DNA of 64,000 nt from Tubiluchus corallicola (lineage: Eukaryota > Priapulida > Priapulimorpha > Priapulimorphida > Tubiluchidae), in assembly GCA_030141605.1 (NCBI GenBank), contig JAQGDQ010000771.1:1-64000 (forward strand), written 5' to 3'. Within the stretch, counting starts at the first letter, position 1. Every line of letters starts with the position of its first letter. Under the pieces are notes generated by a model. The model was not told the origin of the DNA, ran no database searches, and saw only the letters and a program-made list of their open reading frames with translations. Made by a program: the position numbers and the translations under genes. Below, piece by piece: positions 1 through 11,100 of this stretch.

Positions 1-535
1 AGTTTATTTTGTGGGTATTTACCAGACTATAACATATTAAATGCTTTAGTTCATAGACTGGTGCAGGTCCCATCTGGATTACTGTAATAGTTTATTTTGT
101 GGGTTACCAGACTATAACATATTAAAACTACAACGCGTTTAAAATTCTGCTGCTCGCCTTGTTGTTTGCAATATCAGCAGCTATGACCACATTACGCCCA
201 CGCTTTACCATCTGCATTCGTTGCCAGTCAAATACCGCATGCAATTCGAAATTTTAACCATGGTTTTTAAAGCTATCAATCAAGCGGCACATAAGCTGCA
301 TTTACCTGAACTTTTGACTGTATGTTGTTCTACCTATAGATGAAGATTTAACGAAGGCCCACTTTTTATAAACTGTTTTTAAACTTGCCACGGTTTATAA
401 CCGATCCTATGGGTTCCCATATTATTGGAATTTGCTGCCGTAAAAGCAAAGAACGTGCAGCAATTTTGATACTTTTAAATCCAAATTGAAAACTTACGTG
501 TTCTTAAATTTATCTTTGTCGTTTATTTTGATTAT
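1..535 (+). pseudogene. Decayed LINE fragment: C-terminal part of a non-LTR reverse transcriptase ORF
   Basis: Translating 74 onward gives LDYCNSLFCGLPDYNILKLQ, a stop, then NSAARLV..SSYDHITPTLYHLHSLPVKYR. This is the pattern that follows the reverse-transcriptase core in CR1/L2/Rex1-type LINEs. After frame changes come YGFPYYWNLLP near 408 and DTFKSKLKTYVF near 468, the usual 'YG.R.FS..AP.LWN.LP' and 'tFK..LKT' ending. Stops and frameshifts make it a dead copy. Positions 1-40 and 87-125 are a short direct duplication of about 38 bp. It lies in an intron of the HMMR-like gene. Confidence 0.8.
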
Positions 536-748
536 TTAAATCGTGAAGTGAAATTTTAAATTTTTTACATTTTTCTTGGAGATGTTTTGTTTTCATGATG
601 CAAGTTTGACATTTTAATCTAATTGAAAATTTACCGGTTTACAGGTTTTATTTTCAAGAATTATTTTATATCCATTTTATAATTTTATTCGAATTTATTA
701 TCTGAGCGTGTAATGTTTGAAATGTATATATTGTGAGGCATTCTAGAG

Positions 749-1230
749 CAGGCGTGTGCAAATTGCGGCCCGCCGAGAGAATTTGTGCGGCCCGCGGAGA
801 GATTTGTCAAGCTAATGAAAGTGCGGCCCGGGCGATTAATTGAGTGTATCCAGCTGAAGTTCATACCACGATCCCAAAGATAGTGCGGGTAGTTTTTTCT
901 ACTAGATCCGATGCCATTAACCCTTACAAGACGGTTGTAGCTTAATGTCACTGTACTACACAGACTGTGTGATACACATTACTAATATGCATTGTAATGA
1001 AATTACCACTATCTGTCCAGAAAGTAGAAATATATGGTTTGTAATATAAATTTTAATAACTTCTAAAATAGTTTCTTGAATGTAGTAGTAATGATGTACG
1101 CAGGTCAGATGGAAAAAAATCGTTATTAGGCCTTTCTGTACTTGGCTCCTTGATCAAACTGCCTGTGGCCTGCAGGAATTGCGGGAAAGTTTAATGTGGC
1201 CCTGCTAGTCAGATAATTTGCACACCCCTG
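749..1230. mobile_element. Non-autonomous hAT transposon (MITE), copy 1
   Basis: The element starts CAGGCGTGTGCAAATT and ends AATTTGCACACCCCTG, giving terminal inverted repeats of about 16 bp with one mismatch. It is flanked by 8-bp target duplications TTCTAGAG (741-748) and CTCTAGAG (1231-1238), which differ at one base. An 8-bp duplication with a TCTAGA-like core is characteristic of hAT elements. It has no transposase frame. A close relative sits at 60684-61146; this copy carries about 19 bp extra near its left end, where a GCGGCCCG block is repeated. Intronic in HMMR. Confidence 0.9.
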
Positions 1231-1478
1231 CTCTAGAGTGTGCAAATGGATATTACGCTATAGAAATGGAAATAAACTTAATTTAAATAGAAAACATGTG
1301 CTACTACAGTCACCAAAATAGTTGTTCACTGATTTACTAACCCTTTTAAAAAGCATCGTGATTTTAAAACAAGCTAAAGCCCATGGTGTTTAACTGTTTA
1401 TTTGTTATGAAATCCATTCCTTATTGCAATCTCTATCAATATGCATGGAGGCAGTGAGAAATCTATTACTGTTTTCAG

Positions 1479-1649
1479 GAGCAAGAATTGTTGAAAACCA
1501 TGAAGAACTTTTCCGTACTACAATCTCAATTGGAGGAAAGTGAAAAACGGTGCGAAGAGCAACGGAAAGAGCTGGACATTGTCCAAAAACAGCTTCATAC
1601 TTCTACGCAGACCATTCTTGCTCTGCGTAAGGAAAAGGATGAGTTAAAG
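1479..1649 (+). CDS. HMMR: HMMR-like exon (visible residues 1-57)
   Basis: A 171-bp exon, phase 0 at both ends, bounded by acceptor tgttttcag and donor gtgtta. It encodes EQELLKTMKNFSVLQSQLEE onward to LALRKEKDELK, a coiled coil. Everything to its left in the window is intron, so the gene's start lies upstream. The donor is weaker than those of the other exons, and the 51-bp minisatellite begins only 44 bp downstream. Confidence 0.85.
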
Positions 1650-4600
1650 GTGTTAGTCTTACTGAGTTTAAATGCAATCACAATATTTATATGTTTTTAG
1701 ATAAATATGATGTGCCTCAAGGATCAATATTGTTGCCGCTCTTGTTTTTAGATAAATATGATGTGGTTCAAGGATCAATATTGTTGCCGCTCTTGTTTTT
1801 AGATAAATATGATGTGGTTCAAGGATCTATATTGTTTTTAGATAAATATGATGTGCCTCAAGGATCAATATTGTTGCCGCTCTTGTTTTTAGATAAATAT
1901 GATGTGGTTCAAGGATCAATATTGTTGCCGCTCTTGTTTTTAGATAAATATGATGTGCCTCGAGGATCTATATTGTTTTTAGATAAATATGATGTGCTTC
2001 AAGGATCAATATTGTTGCCGCTCTTGTTTTTAGATAAATATGATGTGGTTCAAGGATCAATATTGTTGCCGCTCTTGTTTTTAGATAAATATGATGTGGT
2101 TCAAGGATCAATATTGTTGCCGCTCTTGTTTTTAGATAAATATGATGTGCCTCGAGGATCTATATTGTTTTTAGATAAATATGATGTGCTTCAAGGATCA
2201 ATATTGTTGCCGCTCTTGTTTTTAGATAAATATGATGTGGTTCAAGGATCAATATTGTTGCCGCTCTTGTTTTTAGATAAATATGATGTGGTTCAAGGAT
2301 CAATATTGTTGCCGCTCTTGTTTTTAGATAAATATGATGTGCCTCGAGGATCTATATTGTTTTTAGATAAATATGATGTGCTTCAAGGATCAATATTGTT
2401 GCCGCTCTTGTTTTTAGATAAATATGATGTGCCTCAAGGATCAATATTGTTGCCGCTCTTGTTTTTAGATAAATATGATGTGCCTCAAGGATCAATATTG
2501 TTGCCGCTCTTGTTTTTAGATAAATATGATGTGCCTCAAGGATCAATATTGTTGCCGCTCTTGTTTTTAGATAAATATGATGTGCCTCAAGGATCAATAT
2601 TGTTGCCGCTCTTGTTTTTAGATAAATATGATGTGCCTCAAGGATCAATATTGTTGCCGCTCTTGTTTTTAGATAAATATGATGTGCCTCAAGGATCAAT
2701 ATTGTTGCCGCTCTTGTTTTTAGATAAATATGATGTGCCTCAAGGATCAATATTGTTGCCGCTCTTGTTTTTAGATAAATATGATGTGCCTCAAGGATCA
2801 ATATTGTTGCCGCTCTTGTTTTTAGATAAATATGATGTGGTTCAAGGATCAATATTGTTGCCGCTCTTGTTTTTAGATAAATATGATGTGCCTCGAGGAT
2901 CTATATTGTTTTTAGATAAATATGATGTGCCTCAAGGATCAATATTGTTGCCGCTCTTGTTTTTAGATAAATATGATGTGCCTCAAGGATCAATATTGTT
3001 GCCGCTCTTGTTTTTAGATAAATATGATGTGCCTCGAGGATCTATATTGTTTTTAGATAAATATGATGTGCCTCAAGGATCAATATTGTTGCCGCTCTTG
3101 TTTTTAGATAAATATGATGTGCCTCAAGGATCAATATTGTTGCCGCTCTTGTTTTTAGATAAATATGATGTGCCTCAAGGATCAATATTGTTGCCGCTCT
3201 TGTTTTTAGATAAATATGATGTGCTTCAAGGATCAATATTGTTGCCGCTCTTGTTTTTAGATAAATATGATGTGCCTCGAGGATCTATATTGTTTTTAGA
3301 TAAATATGATGTGCCTCAAGGATCAATATTGTTGCCGCTCTTGTTTTTAGATAAATATGATGTGGTTCAAGGATCAATATTGTTGCCGCTCTTGTTTTTA
3401 GATAAATATGATGTGCCTCGAGGATCTATATTGTTTTTAGATAAATATGATGTGGTTCAAGGATCAATATTGTTGCCGCTCTTGTTTTTAGATAAATATG
3501 ATGTGCCTCAAGGATCAATATTGTTGCTGCTCTTGTTTTTAGATAAATATGATGTGCCTCAAGGATCAATATTGTTGCCGCTCTTGTTTTTAGATAAATA
3601 TGATGTGCCTCAAGGATCAATATTGTTGCCGCTCTTGTTTTTAGATAAATATGATGTGCCTCAAGGATCAATATTGTTGCCGCTCTTGTTTTTAGATAAA
3701 TATGATGTGCCTCAAGGATCAATATTGTTGCCGCTGTTGTTTTTAGATAAATATGATGTGCCTCAAGGATCAATATTGTTGCCGCTCTTGTTTTTAGATA
3801 AATATGATGTGCCTCAAGGATCAATATTGTTGCCGCTCTTGTTTTTAGATAAATATGATGTGCCTCAAGGATCAATATTGTTGCCGCTGTTGTTTTTAGA
3901 TAAATATGATGTGGTTCAAGGATCAATATTGTTGCCGCTCTTGTTTTTAGATAAATATGATGTGCCTCAAGGATCAATATTGTTGCTGCTCTTGTTTTTA
4001 GATAAATATGATGTGCCTCAAGGATCAATATTGTTGCCGCTGTTGTTTTTAACGTAACCTAAAAAATTGCTTGCAGAAAAGTTTTCACATTTTCTTTGCT
4101 CCTTGACGTATTTTTACAAAAACATATACTTTAGTAATGTTAAATAAAAAATTATAGGAAGGAGGTTGACGAAAAGATGCAGCTTGCAACACTACGTAGT
4201 TATGGCAGTTTGGTGAGGAGAAATTTCATAAAATGTAGACGTGAAATCTTGACGAAAGATATAAACATTTATATCAGCTGATTAGAGAGACGTTCGCTCT
4301 CTCTTAATCTTTGCATCACTAAACTAATACATTTTCTTTTACTGTTATCGTGCACAGTATTGTCCACCTGTATCAGGTTTCTGACTTCATATTTTGGCCA
4401 AAAAAAGTTCACCCGTGCTCATATTTAGACCTTACTTTGAACTGAGCTTTTTATATTATGTTGAATGGGTTCCGTTCTGCATTTATCATTTCACTTTGTT
4501 TACAATTAAAAAAACTATTTTAAATTTTACGTGTATTGCAGGAAGATCTGAACGGAGTTTTTAATACCGTAAGAGATAATAAAGCCGCGCTTTTTGAGCG

Positions 4601-5151
4601 GGAGGAATTAGCCGAGAAGCTGAAGCATGAGCTTGACGAGCTGAAGACCGATTATGATGCCATTGTTGTGAGCAGAAATGAGGCTCAGCAAGCTGTCACA
4701 AACGTGCAGCGCCAGCTGGATGACTTGCGGCAGACGTACGAACAAGCGAACAGTCAGCGGGATGCTGAGGTAAGAAGTCGAGCAAGCCGAAACAGTTTTC
4801 TACGCGACACAAGAATGACTGTTATTCAACACACTATCAGAACTAATGAAAGTTTAAACACTTGCAATAATACAGCATTGAAATGAAATGAAAACAATTT
4901 TAGACCAGACTGTTCAGTCTAGTGTTAATGCGTCTGCTTTCCGTCTCGAAGGTCGTGAGTTCGAACCAGCATCCGGGTCATACCAAAGAGTTTAAAAACG
5001 GTACTTGCTGTTGCCCTGCCTGACGCGTGGTATTTAGGGTAAAAGTGGGGTAATAATAGTCTCTGTTATGTAGTTGTAGGTTGTTATATACAGTCGGCGA
5101 TAATAGCTCTTTGAGCTAATGTTAATTGTTGACCCAAAAGATTATTATTGT

Positions 5152-5190
<39 letters not shown>

Positions 5191-8100
5191 TGTTCTTGTT
5201 TGTTGTTGTTGTTGTTGTTGTTGAAAGCATTAGAAACATTTACAACCAGTCACAGATGCACAACTGTTTTTTTAATAAACTGTTTCTTGTTAAACTTAAA
5301 CCATGATGAATGTGCCGAACGATTCCTCTGCCCGTTTGAACTTGCATCTTATGATAACTGGACATTTCAGAGAGCCATGGCTGAAGAGGATATTGAGTAC
5401 ATGACTGAGTCCATCGACAAGCTAACCAAAGAACTACAAGACGCACAGAAGCAGATAGATGCGGCACAAGATGATAGAACAGCGATGAAGAAGCAAGTAA
5501 GTTATGGAAATATTGTGGAATAGTTGCTTGAAAATGTTAAGAAAATAACAATTGTTTTGAAATTATAATTAACAAAATATCTATAGGACTTAATGCAGCT
5601 ATAACATTCAGCAATTTTTAATTTTTGTAAGTTTTATCCAAAGCTGTTATTTAGATCATTTTAGTGCCATCTTGATCTTTTTAGGATAATTGTAAGATTG
5701 CCTTGTGTATTTTGATCTAGTCCTCTTAATGTACGTACATGAAGCAATTCCTGTTAGAAATGATGTGTGGTACGTGCCATTTTGATGCAAAAAGTTCCAA
5801 CTCTTGTACAATAGTCTAGATAATTTTAAGACTCAAATGATGGTGAAATAATTCATCGAAATTACATATAAATTCGGAAAAATACAGAATCATTTTCTTC
5901 CTAATGTGTTACTTCACTTTGTACATTTTTTTACTAATTTTTTTGCCACTTTTTCTTCGCATGTGTTATGCGTCCGTATGACGATACTTGAGCTGTAATT
6001 GGCGTGAACTAATTTATCTTTTGTTTCGTTTAGTTTGCGAGCACGGAGTCTGAGCTGCAAGCAGAGATCGGTCAGTTAAAGAGACACTTGAATGAATCGG
6101 AGAAACGGTTGAAGCAACTGCAGACTGATTCTGATGCGGAAATAGATCGTGTCTTGAAAGAGCAAAGAGACCAAATCGAAACATATCCTTTTAGTTATAA
6201 TAGATTTATTTATTTATTTATTAAATATATCCAAAATGATCATTACAGCATTGTACATAAAAGTATTTAATAGCATATCTATTATTATGTGCACAAGATG
6301 CCAAGCCGCAAATGACCCGTGGGGTACTCAAGAAGTATTTACTTGTATAGAGCACCCCAAATGAATGTGGACTGAGTGTAATAGAAAAGAGCAGTAAAGG
6401 AGTAGAAAGAAAGGTTGATAGATAATAGAAAGAAAGAGAAAGATGTGATGGTATCTGTATGAAGTAACATAAACTATAGACATGTAAAAATTGACATAGC
6501 CAGCAACACAATGGATTACGACAGGGACAGCAGTGTAATTAATCAAATTGATTTATTCTGTATAATTAGAAAAGATTTCACTTTTAATATTTCTTTTGAA
6601 GTTATTTATAGATAAAGAATTTTTTATGTATTCGTTTATCTTATTCCAAAGTCTAGGGCCAGTGTTAGTGATGAAGTGTCTTGCCGCGTCAGTCCTCACC
6701 AACTTAAACCCCTCGCAAGGGTTAAAGGAAGACAGGGTGATTTTTCACATACTACCCCATTTTCAAGAGCGGTAAAAAGCATACGTTTTAATACCAATAA
6801 TACTATAAAAGCGTTACTGACAATTTAATAATAGATTTAAATCTTAATTAATAGCTGGCGAGCCCAACTGTTTATGACATCACAAACTAACATAATTTTC
6901 CATATCAAAATGTGATTTTCAATGTAAAAAATTCAAATTTCAAATTTACCGTTGTACTCACGCATGAGCTGTCGAGCGTGTGCAGTTCGTCGCAAACTAA
7001 CACATCTGAACTGAGAGGTACAGCACCTGTTTTTTGTGCAACGCTTTGCGCTAGTACCCCGTTAACTAGCAAACGGCGAAATGCATGTAACAGCGAAGAA
7101 CTAGTGGTGCGAACGCGAAATTGTGTTTGTGTGGTAATAATTTTTTCACGTAAGTCATTCTTTATAAAATAGTTTGTTTCCTTTCATTATTTTAAAGAGT
7201 AGATTGTTTTGAGCTGCAGTGTAATATTGGGTCCAGTTTTGCTTTAACGAAAATACAAAATTAATTGAAAAAATGTGCGGGCACATTTAGGCAAGATTAC
7301 CAGTAAATTGAAAAATCTCTTTCAACGTTTTTTTTTGCTTTATTTGAATGTAGTAAAGAAATTTAAATAATCAACAAGACATATCTAATTGAAAATATCA
7401 AGTTTGTAAAACAAAAAAAAAAGACGAGAATGATACGTCTTTTCAATCAATTCTTGCTTAAGGAATCTCAAGATTGAATTATGTAAGTTCTGTAGCTTAG
7501 CGGTAGTGGCGAGAGTTTGATACTCACCTCTGGCGGTATCAATATCACTATCGTGGGAGGATGTATGTTATGCATCCGAATTGTGGCTGAGATACCTTAG
7601 GCTTAGAGGCACAATCATTGATAGTGAACTAGTATTTGGTCACATCGCAAATATCTGTTTAAGTGGGCACTGCGTTTGAGGGTTTTCGGGTCCCGAATTT
7701 TGTGAAAGAATCTTTGTTTACTGCCTTAACTTTTCGTTTCTACTCTGCAAAATCAGCAGGACACGTTATTGACACAACACGAGTTCCTTGAATCACAGCT
7801 GAAGACAAAATGTGATGAAATTTCTACTTTGAAAGTGAGTCGCCAAATTTCACTTTGTGAAACATTATTCCATTTGATTCTTCCCGTAATTTCAACGAAT
7901 TATTTCACGAGATCAACCTTGAAATTTTTAAAACTTAAACAACGTCTATTGTACATGAGTTGAATCTTTTTTGCCATGTACCATACATTAGTCTTAACAG
8001 GAATTACTTTTATGAACATTAAGAGGATAAGATTGGACTAATGACAACCTAGATGACAACTTTGGATAAAACTTATAAAAATTAAAAATTGTGCTACGTT

Positions 8101-11100
8101 ATTGCTACAATATTTCTACAGATATTTTATCAATTATTATCAACTATTTCACTGTATTTGAATAACTTATGATGACTTCAGACTAGCGAGTTTTCTTTCG
8201 TGAGTTTTCTCTCTGAAAGTAAATTTGCAAGTGTGAACGGTTTTGCGAGTTACTATCGGCAAGTTTTTGCAAACTCTCAGACAGCTGCTGCGAGTTCTCT
8301 CCTACAGTAAACTCTCAGACAGCTGCTGCGAGTTCTCTCCTACAGTAAACTCTCAGACAGCTGCTGCGAGTTCTCTCCTACAGTAAACTCTCAGACAGCT
8401 GCTGCGAGTTCTCTCCTACAGTAAACTCTCAGACAGCTGCTGCGAGTTCTCTCCTACAGTAAACTCTCAGACAGCTGCTGCGAGTTCTCTCCTACAGTAA
8501 ACTCTCAGACAGCTGCTGCGAGTTCTCTCCTACAGTAAACTCTCAGACAGCTGCTACGAGTTCTCTCCTACAGCAAACTCTCAGACAGTTGCTGCGAGTT
8601 CTCTTCTACGGTAAACTCTCAGACAGTTGCTGCGAGTTCTCTCCTACGGCAAACTCTCAGACAGTTGCTGCGAGTTCTCTCCTACGGCAAACTCTCGGAC
8701 AGTTGCTGCGAGTTCTCTCCTACAGTAAACTCTCGGACAGTTGCTGCGAGTTCTCTCCTACGGCAAACTCTCGGACAGTTGCACGAGTTCTCTCCTACGG
8801 CAAACTCTCAGACAGTTGCTGCGAGTTCTCTCCTACGGCAAACTCTCAGACAGTTGCTGCGAGTTCTCTCCTACGGCAAACTCTCAGACAGTTGCTGCGA
8901 GTTCTCTCCTACGGCAAACTCTCAGACAGTTGCTGCGAGTTCTCTCCTACGGCAAACTCTCAGACTGTTGCTGCGAGTTCTCTCCTACGGCAAACTCTCA
9001 GACAGTTGCTGCGAGTTCTCTCCTACGGCAAACTCTCAGACAGTTGCTGCGAGTTCTCTCCTACGGCAAACTCTCAGACTGTTGCTGCGAGTTCTCTCCT
9101 ACGGCAAACTCTCAGACAGTTGCTGCGAGTTCTCTCCTACGGCAAACTCTCAGACAGCTGCTGCGAGTTCTCTCCTACGGCAAACTCTCAGACAGTTGCT
9201 GCGAGTTCTCTCCTACGGCAAACTCTCAGACAGTTGCTGCGAGTTCTCTCCTACAGTAAACTCTCAGACAGTTGCTACGAGTTCTCTCCTACAGTAAACT
9301 CTCAGACAGTTGCTACGAGTTCTCTCCTACAGTAAACTGCTGCACGAGTTCTCTCCTACAGCAAACTCTCAGACAGCTGCTACGAGTTCTCTCCTACAGC
9401 AAACTCTCAGACAGTTGCTGCGAGTTCTCTCTTGCAGCAAACTGCTGCACGAGTTCTCTCCTACGGCAAACTGTCAGACAGTTGCTGCGAGTTCTCTCCT
9501 ACGGCAAACTCTCAGACAGTTACTACGAGTTCTCTCCTACGGCAAACTCTCAGACAGTTGCTGCGAGTTCTCTCCTACGGCAAACTCTCAGACTGTTGCT
9601 GCGAGTTCTCTCCTACGGCAAACTCTCAGACAGTTGCTGCGAGTTCTCTCCTACGGCAAACTCTCAGACAGCTGCTGCGAGTTCTCTCCTACGGCAAACT
9701 CTCAGACAGTTACTACGAGTTCTCTCCTACGGCAAACTCTCAGACAGTTGCTACGAGTTCTCTCCTACAGTAAACTCAGACAGCTGCTACGAGTTCTCTC
9801 CTACAGTAAACTCTCAGACAGTTGCTACGAGTTCTCTCCTACAGTAAACTGCTGCACGAGTTCTCTCCTACAGCAAACTCTCAGACAGTTGCTGCGAGTT
9901 CTCTCCTACGGCAAACTCTCAGACAGTTGCTACGAGTTCTCTCTTACAGCAAACTCTCAGACAGCTGCTACGAGTTCTCTCCTACAGCAAACTCTCAGAC
10001 AGTTGCTGCAAGTTCTCTCCTACAGCAAACTCTCAGACAGTTGCTGCAAGTTCTCTCCTACAGTAAACTCTCAGACAGTTGCTGCGAGTTCTCTCCTACA
10101 GCAAGCACAAGATTAAACGCGACAAAACTTGACGTGTGAGTTTACTCTCAGAGAGAAAACTGGCTAGTCTCAACGACCCATTACTTGCTTTCTTGCCAGT
10201 TCATTCTGCCACGTTTCCAATTTTCTCAAGACCCACGATATGCTTGCGTCTAATTACATTAATTCACCTCGCATGAGTGATTTGCATTTGAATAAAATAG
10301 CAGTCCTAATTATCGCCTATTTCAGTCTCCATTTTCCCCTCTGCTTCTTGTTTCAGGATTCAATTGAAGACGAGGAAAAGTGCAAGTCGTCCTTGGAGAC
10401 GCGTTGCAAAACAGCCGAGGAGAAATTAAAACAACAGATGGCGCTTTACCTTGAAATGTAAGTTCATTTCCCTGTGATCTTTCGTAAAATGTCTCTTTAT
10501 CGCTATGAATCGATGACATTTAAGTCTTTGGAAAAATAATTATAATTTTTTGTAATGTTTTATACATATATAAAAAACATACTGCATTTTTTGCTGTTTA
10601 AATTCATTGAATGTTTCAATAACTTCTGTGATTTGCAACGAAGTTTAACTTAACAATTGCGTTCAGACTAGCAAGTTTTTCTCTTTGACAGTAAACTCAA
10701 AACTGTGAACTCCTTTGCGAGTTACTGACGCCAAGTTATTGCAGACTCTCCAACATTTAGTGTGAGTGGATTTACTGTCTAGTTACTGTCTCGTGCGAGT
10801 TACTGTCTAGCTTGAACGCCTTGGTGAGTTACTGTTGACACTTCTCACAGTGAACAGAGAAGGGAGTATCAGCAGAGTAACTCGCAGTAAGTTTTACTCT
10901 CTAGTCTGAAAACTTTTGCGAATTACACCTGAGAATTCACTAGAAAATTCAACTGCAGTGGAGAATTACACTAGAAAATTCACTAGTCTGAATGCGCAAC
11001 AATATGTACTTATAATTTATTCATTAAGATTTCCCATATTGTAGTCGTCAGCATCACAAGGATGATGTAGCGAGAATGTCGGCTGAAATCACCAGCATGA

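Larger units (their letters stand above)
6183..7743 (+). other. HMMR: Putative U12-dependent AT-AC intron of the HMMR-like gene
   Basis: The 5' end is ATATCCTTTT (6183-6192), a full match to the U12 AT-AC 5' splice-site consensus. TGCCTTAAC at 7722-7730 matches the branch-site consensus TTCCTTAAC at 8 of 9 positions. Its branch A at 7729 lies 14 nt before the terminal AC (7742-7743), within the usual U12 spacing. There is no strong polypyrimidine tract. A GT-AG reading using a nearby GT (6195) and either AG at 7756 or 7759 breaks the coding frame, while AT-AC keeps it. Confidence 0.85.

Noticed and set aside
1691-4057. 788-codon open frame as a repetitive protein gene
   Set aside because: It lies wholly in a tandem array whose unit lengths are multiples of three, in another frame from the HMMR exon, with no splice sites. 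The - strand is also open for long stretches.
5200-5523. 107-codon open frame taken as one exon
   Set aside because: Only 5371-5496 is exon; the left part is SINE tail and intron before a clear acceptor at 5370.
8589-10139. Overlapping open frames of 105-268 codons
   Set aside because: All are frames of the 38-bp minisatellite; the same repeat is open in all three + frames.
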